Assembly: GCA_026168455.1 (NCBI GenBank) | Contig: JANSJX010000045.1 | Span: forward strand, 1-64,000 | Direction of reading: 5' to 3' | From: Theocolax elegans | Taxonomy: Eukaryota; Arthropoda; Insecta; Hymenoptera; Cerocephalidae | Length of the DNA stretch: 64,000 nt | Shown here: piece after piece, positions 54,646 to 64,000 of the stretch | How the letters are laid out: every line of letters starts with the position of its first letter | Position numbering within the stretch: the stretch's first letter is position 1 | Position numbers and translations under genes: made by a program | The notes under the pieces: model-generated | Databases searched by the model: none | Told to the model about the DNA's origin: nothing | What the model saw: only the letters and a program-made list of their open reading frames with translations

Positions 54646-55784
54646 TAATTCCGTACTGATGTCGAATTTTTTATGTGCATGGTCCATTGTATAATGCCTT
54701 GTAATATGTGCCATATTTTGTGTTGTATGTTGCACTGTTTTGTGTTTTTAATTATAAATCAAGGAACAATACAACAAACAAAACATGGTGGGCTTTTAAT
54801 AAAAACAACTGTTGAGATATTACATGATGGTATAGCTTAAATAAACGCACTGTTTTTGGATATAATTAAGAGTGTAATTCTGTACAGATGTCGAATTTTT
54901 TATGTGCAAGGTCCATTGTAAAGCCTTGTAATATGTGCCATATTTTGTGTTGTATGTTGCATTGTTTTGTGTTTTTAATTATAAATCAAGGAACAATACA
55001 ACAAACAAAACATGCTGGGCTTTTAATGAAAACAACTGTTGAGATATTACATGATGGTATAGCTTAAATAAACGCACTGTTTTTGGATATAATTAAGAGT
55101 GTAATTCTGTACAGATGTCGAATTTTTTATGTGCAAGGTCCATTGTAAAGCCTTGTCATATGTGCCATATTTTGTGTTGTATGTTGCATTGTTTTGTGTT
55201 TTTAATTATAAATCAAGGAACAATGCAACAAACAAAACATGGTGGGCTTTTAATGAAAACAACTGTTGAGATATTACATGATGGTATAGCTTAAATAAAC
55301 GTGATATTTCTGTATATAATTAAGAGAGTAATTCCGTACTGATGTCGAATTTTTTATGTGCAAGGTCCATTGTATAATGTCTTGTAATATGTGCCATATT
55401 TTGTGTTGTATGTCGCATTGTTTTGTGTTTTTAATTATAAATCAAAGAACAATACAACAAACAAAACATGGTGGGCTTTTAATAAAAACAACTGTTGAGA
55501 TATTACATGATGGTATAGCTTAATTAAACGTGATATTTCTGTATATAATTAAGAGAGTAATTTCGTACAGATGTCGAATTTTTTTATGTGCAAGGTCCAT
55601 TGTAGTTCCTTGTCATATGTGCCATTTTTTGTGTTGTATGTTGCATTGTTCTGTGTTTTCAAATATAAATCAAGGAACAATACAACAAACAAAACAAAGT
55701 GGATTTGAAAAAAAGCAACTTTTGAGATATTATATAATGGTATTGCTTACATAAACGCGATATTTCTGGATATAATTAAGATCT
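54646..55784 (+). repeat. Five-monomer higher-order repeat, unit 3
   Basis: Same five monomer markers at the same spacing, with no obvious indels. It serves as a good reference for the unit. Confidence 0.92.
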
Positions 55785-56920
55785 TAATTCCGTACTGATG
55801 TCGAATTTTTTATGTGCATGGTCCATTGTATAATGCCTTGTAATATGTGCCATATTTTGTGTGTATGTTGCACTGTTTTGTGTTTTTAATTATAAATCAA
55901 GGAACAATACAACAAACAAAACATGGTGGGCTTTTAATAAAAACAACTGTTGAGATATTACATGATGGTATAGCTTAAATAACGCACTGTTTTTGGATAT
56001 AATTAAGAGTGTAATTCTGTACAGATGTCGAATTTTTTATGTGCAAGGTCCATTGTAAAGCCTTGTAATATGTGCCATATTTTGTGTTGTATGTTGCATT
56101 GTTTTGTGTTTTTAATTATAAATCAAGGAACAATACAACAAACAAAACATGCTGGGCTTTTAATGAAAACAACTGTTGAGATATTACATGATGGTATAGC
56201 TTAAATAAACGCACTGTTTTTGGATATAATTAAGAGTGTAATTCTGTACAGATGTCGAATTTTTTATGTGCAAGGTCCATTGTAAAGCCTTGTCATATGT
56301 GCCATATTTTGTGTTGTATGTTGCATTGTTTTGTGTTTTTAATTATAAATCAAGGAACAATGCAACAAACAAAACATGGTGGGCTTTTAATGAAAACAAC
56401 TGTTGAGATATTACATGATGGTATAGCTTAATAAACGTGATATTTCTGTATATAATTAAGAGAGTAATTCCGTACTGATGTCGAATTTTTTATGTGCAAG
56501 GTCCATTGTATAATGTCTTGTAATATGTGCCATATTTTGTGTTGTATGTCGCATTGTTTTGTGTTTTTAATTATAAATCAAAGAACAATACAACAAACAA
56601 AACATGGTGGGCTTTTAATAAAAACAACTGTTGAGATATTACATGATGGTATAGCTTAATTAAACGTGATATTTCTGTATATAATTAAGAGAGTAATTTC
56701 GTACAGATGTCGAATTTTTTTATGTGCAAGGTCCATTGTAGTTCCTTGTCATATGTGCCATTTTTTGTGTTGTATGTTGCATTGTTCTGTGTTTTCAAAT
56801 ATAAATCAAGGAACAATACAACAAACAAAACAAAGTGGATTTGAAAAAAAGCAACTTTTGAGATATTATATAATGGTATTGCTTACATAAACGCGATATT
56901 TCTGGATATAATTAAGATCG
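55785..56920 (+). repeat. Five-monomer higher-order repeat, unit 4
   Basis: Same monomer order. Small losses include GTGTGTATG for GTGTTGTATG near 55860 and TAAATAACGC for TAAATAAACGC near 55975. After it the array returns to GATCGTAATTCCG monomers, so the amplification ends here, about 650 bp before satellite B. Confidence 0.92.
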
Positions 56921-57559
56921 TAATTCCGTACAGATGTCGAATCTTTTATGTTCGAGGGCCATTGTAATTCCTTGTTTTATGTGCCATATTTTGTGTTGTA
57001 TGTTGCATTGTTCTGTGTTTTTAATTATAGATCAAGGAACAATACAACAAACAAAATATTGTGGGCTTTTAATGAAAACAACTGTTGAGATATTACATGA
57101 TGGTTTAACTTAAATAAACGCGAGATTTCTGGATATAATTAAGATCGTAATTCCGTACAGATGTCGAATTTTTTATGTTCGAGGGCCATTGTAATTCCTT
57201 GTTATATGTGCCATATTTTGTGTTGTATGTTGCATTGTTCTGTGTTTTTAAGTATAAATCAAGGAACAATACAACAAACAAAACAAAGTGGGTTTTAAAT
57301 GAAGGCAACTGTTGAGATATTACATGATGGTTTAACTTAAATAAACGCGATATTTCTGGATATAATTAAGATCGTAATTCCGTACAGATGTCGAATTTTT
57401 TATGTTCGAGGGCCATTGTAATTCCTTGTTATATGTGCCATATTTTGTGTTGTATGTTGCATTGTTCTGTGTTTTTAAGTATAAATCAAGGAACAATACA
57501 ACAAACAAAACATGGTGGGCTTTTAATGAAAACAACTGTTGTGATATTACATGATGGTA

Positions 57560-57575
57560 TAGCTTAAATATCAAG
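57560..57575. other. Satellite A / satellite B junction
   Basis: Satellite A runs to AGCTTAAATA at 57570, where the next monomer bases would be AACG. Satellite B begins with TCAAGGAAATCCCG. The bases AAATA just before the joint fit both sides, since B monomers elsewhere read CGAAATATCAAGG. The switch is abrupt, with no unique DNA between, as expected for joining at a few bases of microhomology. Confidence 0.88.
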
Positions 57576-60500
57576 GAAATCCCGTAATTAGTAGCGTCAT
57601 TCCAAAATATCTCATAAATTCCCGAAATATCCTGGAAATCCCGTAATTAGTAGCGTCATTCCACAATATCTCAGAAATTCCCGAAAGATCCAGGAAATCC
57701 CGTAATTGGTGGATTCATCCCGAATTTCCTCAGATATTCCCGAAATATCCAGGAAATACCATAATTAGTGGAGTCTTTCAGAAATATTTCAGAAATTCCC
57801 GAAATATCCAGGAAATCCCTTGTTTAGTAGAGTTATCCAGAAATACCTCAGAAATTCCCGAAATATCGAGGAAATTCCGTTATTATTGGTGTTATCCCGA
57901 ATTTTCCCAGAAATTCCCGAAAGATCCAGGAAATCCCGTAATTGGTAGAGTCATCACGAATTTGCTCAGATATTCCCGAAATATCAAGGAAATCCCGTAA
58001 TTAGTAGCGTCATTCCAAAATATCTCATAAATTCCCGAAATATCCTGGAAATCCCGTAATTAGTAGCGTCATTCCACAATATCTCAGAAATTCCCGAAAT
58101 ATCCAGGCAATACCATAATTGGTAGAGTTTTTTTTTAAATACGTCAGCAATTACCGAAAGATCCAGGAAATTCCGTAATTAGTATACTCATTTCGAATTT
58201 CCTCAGAAATTCCCGAAATATCCAGGAAATCCCGTAATTAGTAGCGTCATCCCGAAATATATCAGAAATTTCTGAAATATCCTGGAAATCCCTTAATTTG
58301 TAGAGTTATCCAAAAATACCACAGAAATTCTCAAAATATCCAGGAAATCCCTTAATTTGTAAAGTTATCCAGAATTTCCTCAGAAATTCCCGAAATATCC
58401 AGGAAATCCCGTAATTAGTGGAGTCTTTCTGAAATATTTTAGAAATTCCCGAAATATACAGGAAATACCTTATTTAGTAGAGTTATCCAGAAATACCTGA
58501 GAAATTCCCGAAAGATCCAGGAAATTCCGTAATTATTAGTCATCCCGAATTTTTTCAGAAAGTCCCGAAATTTCCAGAAAATCCCGTTATTATTGGTGTT
58601 ATCCCGAATTTACTCAGATATTTCCGAAATATCCAGGAAATCCCGTAATTAGTAGAGTTATCCAGAAATATCTCAGAAATTCCCGAAATATCCAGGAAAT
58701 ACCATAATTAGTGGAGTTTTTTTTTAAATACCTCAGCAATTACCGAAGATCCAGGAAATTCCGTAATTGGTAGAATCGTCACGAAATTCCTCAGATATTC
58801 CCGAAATATCCAGAAAATCCCGTAATTAGTGGAGTCTTTCAGAAATATATCAGAAATTCCCGAAATATCCAGGAAATCCCTTATTTAGTAGATTTACCCA
58901 GAAATACCTCAGAAATTCCCGAAATATCCAGGAAATTCCGATATTATTGGTGTTATCCCGAATTTCCTCAGATATTCCAGAAATATCAAGGAAATCCCGT
59001 AATTAGTAGCGTCATTCCTAAATATCTCAGAAATTCCCGAAATATCCTGGAAATCCCGTAATTAGTAGCGTCATTCCACAATATCTCAGAAATTCCCGAA
59101 ATATCCTGGAAATCCCGTAATTAGTAGAGTTAACCAGAAATACCTCAGAAATTCCCGAAATATCCAGGAAATCCCTAATTTTGTAGATTTATCCAAAAAT
59201 ACCACAGAAATTCTCGAAATATTCAGGAAATACCATAGTTAGTGGAGTTTTTTTTTAAATACCTCAGCAATTACCGAAAGATCCAGGAAATCCCGTAATT
59301 AGTAGGATCATCACGAAATTCCTCAGATATTCTCGAAATATCCAGGAAATCCCGTAATTAGTAGCGTCATTCCGAAATATCTCAGAAATTCCCCAAATAT
59401 CCTGGAAATTCCATAATTAGTAGGGTTATCCAGAAATACCTCAGAAATTCCCCAAATATACTGGAAAACCCATAATTAGTAGAGTTATCCAGAAATACCT
59501 CAGAAATTCCCCAAATATCCAGGAAATCCCCTAATTTGTAGAGTTATCCAGAAATACCTCAGAAATTCCCGAAATATCCAGGAAATCCCGTAATTAGTAG
59601 CGTCATCCCGAAAAAAATCAGAAATTTCCGAAATATCCAGAAAATCCCGTAATTAGTGGAGTCTCACAGAAATATTTCAGTAATTCCCAAAATATACAGG
59701 AAATTCCGTAATTAGTAGATTCATCCCGAATTTCCACAGAAATCCGCGTAATATCCAGGAAATACCATAATTAGTGGAGTCTTTCTGAAATATTTCAAAA
59801 ATTCCCGAAATATCGAGGAAATACCTTATTTAGTAGAGTTTATCCAGAAATACCTCAGAAATTCCCGAAAGATCCAGGAAATTGCGTAATTATTAGTCAT
59901 CCCGAATTTTTTCAGAAATTCCCAAAATTTCCAGAAAATCCCGTTATTATTGGTGTTATCCCGAATTTACTCAGAAATTTCCGAAATATCCTGGAAATCC
60001 CGTAATTAGTAGAGTGATCCAGAAATATCTCAGAAATTCCCGAAATATCCAGGAAATTCCGTAATTAGTGGAGTGTTTCTGAAATATTTCAGAAATTCCC
60101 GAAATATCCAGGAAATTCCGTAATTAGTAGCGTCATCCCGAAATACCTCAGCAATTCCCGAAAGATCCTGGAAATCTCGTAATTGGTAGAATCATCACGA
60201 ATTTCCTCAGATATTCCCGAAATATCCAGGAAATCCCGTAATTAGAAGCATCATCCCGAAATACCTCAGAAATTCCCGAAAGATCCAGGAATTCCCGTAA
60301 TTGGTAGAGTCATCTCGAATTTCATCATATATTCCCGAAATATCCAGAAAATTCCGTCATTAGTGAGTCTTTCTGAAATATTTCAGAAATTCCCGAAATA
60401 TCCAAGATATCCCGTAATTAGTAGTCATCCCGAATTTTTCCAGAAATTCCCGAAATATCCAGAAATTCCCGTAATTAGTAGCGTCATCCCAAAATACCTC

Positions 60501-60927
60501 AGCAATTTCCGAAAGATCCTGGAAATCTCGTAATTGGTAGAATCATCACGAATTTCCTCAGATATTCCCGAAATATCCAGGAAATCCCGTAATTAGTAGC
60601 GTCATCCCGAAATACCTCAGCAATTCCCGAAAGATCCTGGAAATCTCGTAATTGGTAGAATCATCACGAATTTCCTCAGATATTCCCGAAATATCCAGGA
60701 AATACCATAATTAGTGGAGTCTTTCAGAAATATTTCAGAAATTCCCGAAATATCCAGGAAATCCCTTGTTTAGTAGAGTTATCCAGAAATACCTCAGAAA
60801 TTCCCGAATATCGAGGAAATTCCGTTATTATTGGTGTTATCCCGAATTTTCCCAGAAATTCCCGAAAGATCAGGAAATCCCGTAATTGGTAGAGTCATCA
60901 CGAATTTCCTCAGATATTCCCGAAATA
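57571..60927 (+). repeat. Satellite B higher-order unit, copy 1 (~3.36 kb)
   Basis: About 57 monomers whose order of variants is repeated at 60928 onward. Paired landmarks are TCAAGGAAAT at 57571 and 60928, the poly(T) variant at 58121 and 61476, and AAATCTC at 60641 and 63994; offsets are 3353-3357 bp. A start sub-block (57571-57686) is also repeated 413 bp on (7 monomers), at 57984-58099. Confidence 0.92.
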
Positions 60928-63900
60928 TCAAGGAAATCCCGTAATTAGTAGCGTCATTCCAAAATATCTCATAAATTCCCGAAATATCCTGGAAATCCCG
61001 TAATTAGTAGCGTCATTCCACAATATCTCAGAAATTCCCGAAAGATCCAGGAAATCCCGTAATTGGTAGATTCATCCCGAATTTCCTCAGATATTCCCGA
61101 AATATCCAGGAAATACCATAATAGTGGAGTCTTTCAGAAATATTTCAGAAATTCCCGAAATATCCAGGAAATCCCTTGTTAGTAGAGTTATCCAGAAATA
61201 CCTCAGAAATTCCCGAAATATCGAGGAAATTCCGTTATTATTGGTGTTATCCCGAATTTTCCCAGAAATTCCCGAAAGATCCAGGAAATCCCGTAATTGG
61301 TAGAGTCATCACGAATTTGCTCAGATATTCCCGAAATATCAAGGAAATCCCGTATAATTAGTAGCGTCATTCCAAAATATCTCATAATTCCCGAATATCC
61401 TGGAAATCCCGTAATTAGTAGCGTCATTCCACAATATCTCAGAAATTCCCGAAATATCCAGGCAATACCATAATTGGTAGAGTTTTTTTTTAAATACGTC
61501 AGCAATTACCGAAAGATCCAGGAAATTCCGTAATTAGTATACTCATTTCGAATTTCCTCAGAAATTCCCGAAATATCCAGGAAATCCCGTAATTAGTAGC
61601 GTCATCCGAAATATATCAGAAATTTCTGAAATATCCTGGAAATCCCTTAATTTGTAGAGTTATCCAAAAATACCACAGAAATTCTCAAAATATCCAGGAA
61701 ATCCCTTAATTTGTAAAGTTATCCAGAATTTCCTCAGAAATTCCCGAAATATCCAGGAAATCCCGTAATTAGTGGAGTCTTTCTGAAATATTTTAGAAAT
61801 TCCCGAAATATACAGGAAATACCTTATTTAGTAGAGTTATCCAGAAATACCTGAGAAATTCCCGAAAGATCCAGGAAATTCCGTAATTATTAGTCATCCC
61901 GAATTTTTTCAGAAAGTCCCGAAATTTCCAGAAAATCCCGTTATTATTGGTGTTATCCCGAATTTACTCAGATATTTCCGAAATATCCAGGAAATCCCGT
62001 AATTAGTAGAGTTATCCAGAAATATCTCAGAAATTCCCGAAATATCCAGGAAATACCATAATTAGTGGAGTTTTTTTTTAAATACCTCAGCAATTACCGA
62101 AGATCCAGGAAATTCCGTAATTGGTAGAATCGTCACGAAATTCCTCAGATATTCCCGAAATATCCAGAAAATCCCGTAATTAGTGGAGTCTTTCAGAATA
62201 TATCAGAAATTCCCGAAATATCCAGGAAATCCCTTATTTAGTAGATTTACCCAGAAATACCTCAGAAATTCCCGAAATATCCAGGAAATTCCGATATTAT
62301 TGGTGTTATCCCGAATTTCCTCAGATATTCCAGAAATATCAAGGAAATCCCGTAATTAGTAGCGTCATTCCTAAATATCTCAGAAATTCCCGAAATATCC
62401 TGGAAATCCCGTAATTAGTAGCGTCATTCCACAATATCTCAGAAATTCCCGAAATATCCTGGAAATCCCGTAATTAGTAGAGTTAACCAGAAATACCTCA
62501 GAAATTCCCGAAATATCCAGGAAATCCCTAATTTTGTAGATTTATCCAAAAATACCACAGAAATTCTCGAAATATTCAGGAAATACCATAGTTAGTGGAG
62601 TTTTTTTTTAAATACCTCAGCAATTACCGAAAGATCCAGGAAATCCCGTAATTAGTAGGATCATCACGAAATTCCTCAGATATTCTCGAAATATCCAGGA
62701 AATCCCGTAATTAGTAGCGTCATTCCGAAATATCTCAGAAATTCCCCAAATATCCTGGAAATTCCATAATTAGTAGGGTTATCCAGAAATACCTCAGAAA
62801 TTCCCCAAATATACTGGAAAACCCATAATTAGTAGAGTTATCCAGAAATACCTCAGAAATTCCCCAAATATCCAGGAAATCCCCTAATTTGTAGAGTTAT
62901 CCAGAAATACCTCAGAAATTCCCGAAATATCCAGGAAATCCCGTAATTAGTAGCGTCATCCCGAAAAAAATCAGAAATTTCCGAAATATCCAGAAAATCC
63001 CGTAATTAGTGGAGTCTCACAGAAATATTTCAGTAATTCCCAAAATATACAGGAAATTCCGTAATTAGTAGATTCATCCCGAATTTCCACAGAAATCCGC
63101 GTAATATCCAGGAAATACCATAATTAGTGGAGTCTTTCTGAAATATTTCAAAAATTCCCGAAATATCGAGGAAATACCTTATTTAGTAGAGTTATCCAGA
63201 AATACCTCAGAAATTCCCGAAAGATCCAGGAAATTGCGTAATTATTAGTCATCCCGAATTTTTTCAGAAATTCCCAAAATTTCCAGAAAATCCCGTTATT
63301 ATTGGTGTTATCCCGAATTTACTCAGAAATTTCCGAAATATCCTGGAAATCCCGTAATTAGTAGAGTGATCCAGAAATATCTCAGAAATTCCCGAAATAT
63401 CCAGGAAATTCCGTAATTAGTGGAGTGTTTCTGAAATATTTCAGAAATTCCCGAAATATCCAGGAAATTCCGTAATTAGTAGCGTCATCCCGAAATACCT
63501 CAGCAATTCCCGAAAGATCCTGGAAATCTCGTAATTGGTAGAATCATCACGAATTTCCTCAGATATTCCCGAAATATCCAGGAAATCCCGTAATTAGAAG
63601 CATCATCCCGAAATACCTCAGAAATTCCCGAAAGATCCAGGAATTCCCGTAATTGGTAGAGTCATCTCGAATTTCCTCATATATTCCCGAAATATCCAGA
63701 AAATTCCGTCATTAGTGGAGTCTTTCTGAAATATTTCAGAAATTCCCGAAATATCCAAGATATCCCGTAATTAGTAGTCATCCCGAATTTTTCCAGAAAT
63801 TCCCGAAATATCCAGAAATTCCCGTAATTAGTAGCGTCATCCCAAAATACCTCAGCAATTTCCGAAAGATCCTGGAAATCTCGTAATTGGTAGAATCATC

Positions 63901-64000
63901 ACGAATTTCCTCAGATATTCCCGAAATATCCAGGAAATCCCGTAATTAGTAGCGTCATCCCGAAATACCTCAGCAATTCCCGAAAGATCCTGGAAATCTC
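60928..64000 (+). repeat. Satellite B higher-order unit, copy 2 (cut by window end)
   Basis: The first 3073 bp of a second copy. Differences from copy 1 that I noticed are few: CGTATAATTAG for CGTAATTAG near 61352, CATCCGAAAT for CATCCCGAAAT near 61602, GAGTTATCC for GAGTTTATCC near 63189, TTCCTCATATA for TTCATCATATA near 63671, and AGTGGAGTC for AGTGAGTC near 63715. This implies identity around 99 percent and a recent duplication, or assembly of one locus twice. Confidence 0.92.

Larger units (their letters stand above)
51923..57570 (+). repeat. Satellite A array, block 3 right part (plus orientation)
   Basis: Continuation of block 3 after the LINE, about 25 monomers. From 52371 it is organised as a regular five-monomer higher-order repeat; from about 56921 it returns to ordinary mixed classes (TGTTCGAGGGCC forms). 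It ends at AGCTTAAATA, where satellite B begins. Confidence 0.95.
57571..64000 (+). repeat. Satellite B array (59-bp monomer)
   Basis: A tandem array unrelated to satellite A. The word CCCGTAATTAGTAGCGTCAT and its variants recur at 57581, 57640, 57699 and 57758, a strict 59-bp period, giving about 109 monomers to the window end. Each monomer is a chain of about 10-bp words: CGAAATATCT, CAGAAATTCC, CGAAATATCC, AGGAAATCCC, GTAATTAGTA, GCGTCATCC. Variants include GTGGAGTCTTTCTG, GTAGAGTTATCC and a poly(T) form (GAGTTTTTTTTTAAATAC). The two 61-100 codon open frames near 61176-61505 are repeat by-products. It continues off the right edge. Strand is arbitrary. Confidence 0.97.

Noticed and set aside
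1..57570. CENP-B box in satellite A
   Set aside because: I searched monomer variants by eye for the TTCG....CGGG core. TTCGTACAGATGTCGAA has TTCG and CGAA arms, but the required spacing and the CGGG end are missing.
61176..61505. Overlapping 61- and 100-codon open frames on both strands in satellite B
   Set aside because: They arise where a few 59-bp monomers lack stops; the translated peptide is itself a degenerate repeat. Nothing suggests coding.
1..64000. CRISPR array or other phage-defence repeat system
   Set aside because: Repeats are contiguous 228-bp and 59-bp tandem units without unique spacers, and there are no associated genes. The LINE and AT-rich satellites are eukaryotic.
57571..64000. 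Telomeric or subtelomeric terminal repeat
   Set aside because: No TTAGG, TTAGGG or similar short G-rich tandem motif is present. Satellite B could still be subtelomeric, but the sequence does not show it.

Overview
The window is almost entirely eukaryotic satellite DNA. I see no intact gene, no RNA gene and no bacterial features. The organism is an animal, most likely an insect. The only recognisable protein signal is the carboxyl end of a Jockey-clade (insect-type) LINE reverse transcriptase, inserted with a poly(A) tail and a target-site duplication. The tandem arrays, many monomers deep and AT-rich with higher-order organisation, are typical of centromeric, pericentromeric or subtelomeric heterochromatin. 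I cannot name the species, and no TTAGG-type telomere repeat is present.

Layout. (1) 1-18664: satellite A, monomer about 227-229 bp, plus orientation, about 82 copies, with an irregular higher-order repeat of about 3.41 kb (15 monomers). (2) 18665-26572: satellite A in the opposite orientation, about 35 copies. (3) 26573-27490: a 0.9 kb single-copy-looking AT-rich spacer. (4) 27491-57570: satellite A again in plus orientation, about 129 copies, interrupted at 51319-51922 by a 5'-truncated Jockey-like LINE with a 33-A tail and perfect 13-bp target-site duplications. The last 4.5 kb before the array ends (52371-56920) is a clean five-monomer higher-order repeat of about 1138 bp in four copies. 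(5) 57571-64000: an unrelated satellite B, monomer 59 bp, about 109 copies. It is built from a higher-order unit of about 3.36 kb, one full copy and most of a second, and runs off the window end.

How the parts relate. The window reads as an evolutionary record rather than a set of cooperating genes: two satellite families meet at a sharp junction, one family is split into three blocks of alternating orientation, and there are nested amplifications, conversion-like patches and a young retrotransposon insertion. Each A monomer carries an imperfect 22-nt dyad able to form a hairpin. Each B monomer has a roughly 10-bp internal rhythm of A/T-rich words. Both properties have been discussed for centromeric or heterochromatic satellites, but function cannot be shown from sequence alone.

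Open reading frames of 60-105 codons occur throughout satellite A. They are by-products of a monomer whose length is near a multiple of three and whose stop codons fall at fixed places; I do not call them genes. Several stretches have clustered one-base indels relative to near-identical copies, which probably reflects residual long-read consensus error.
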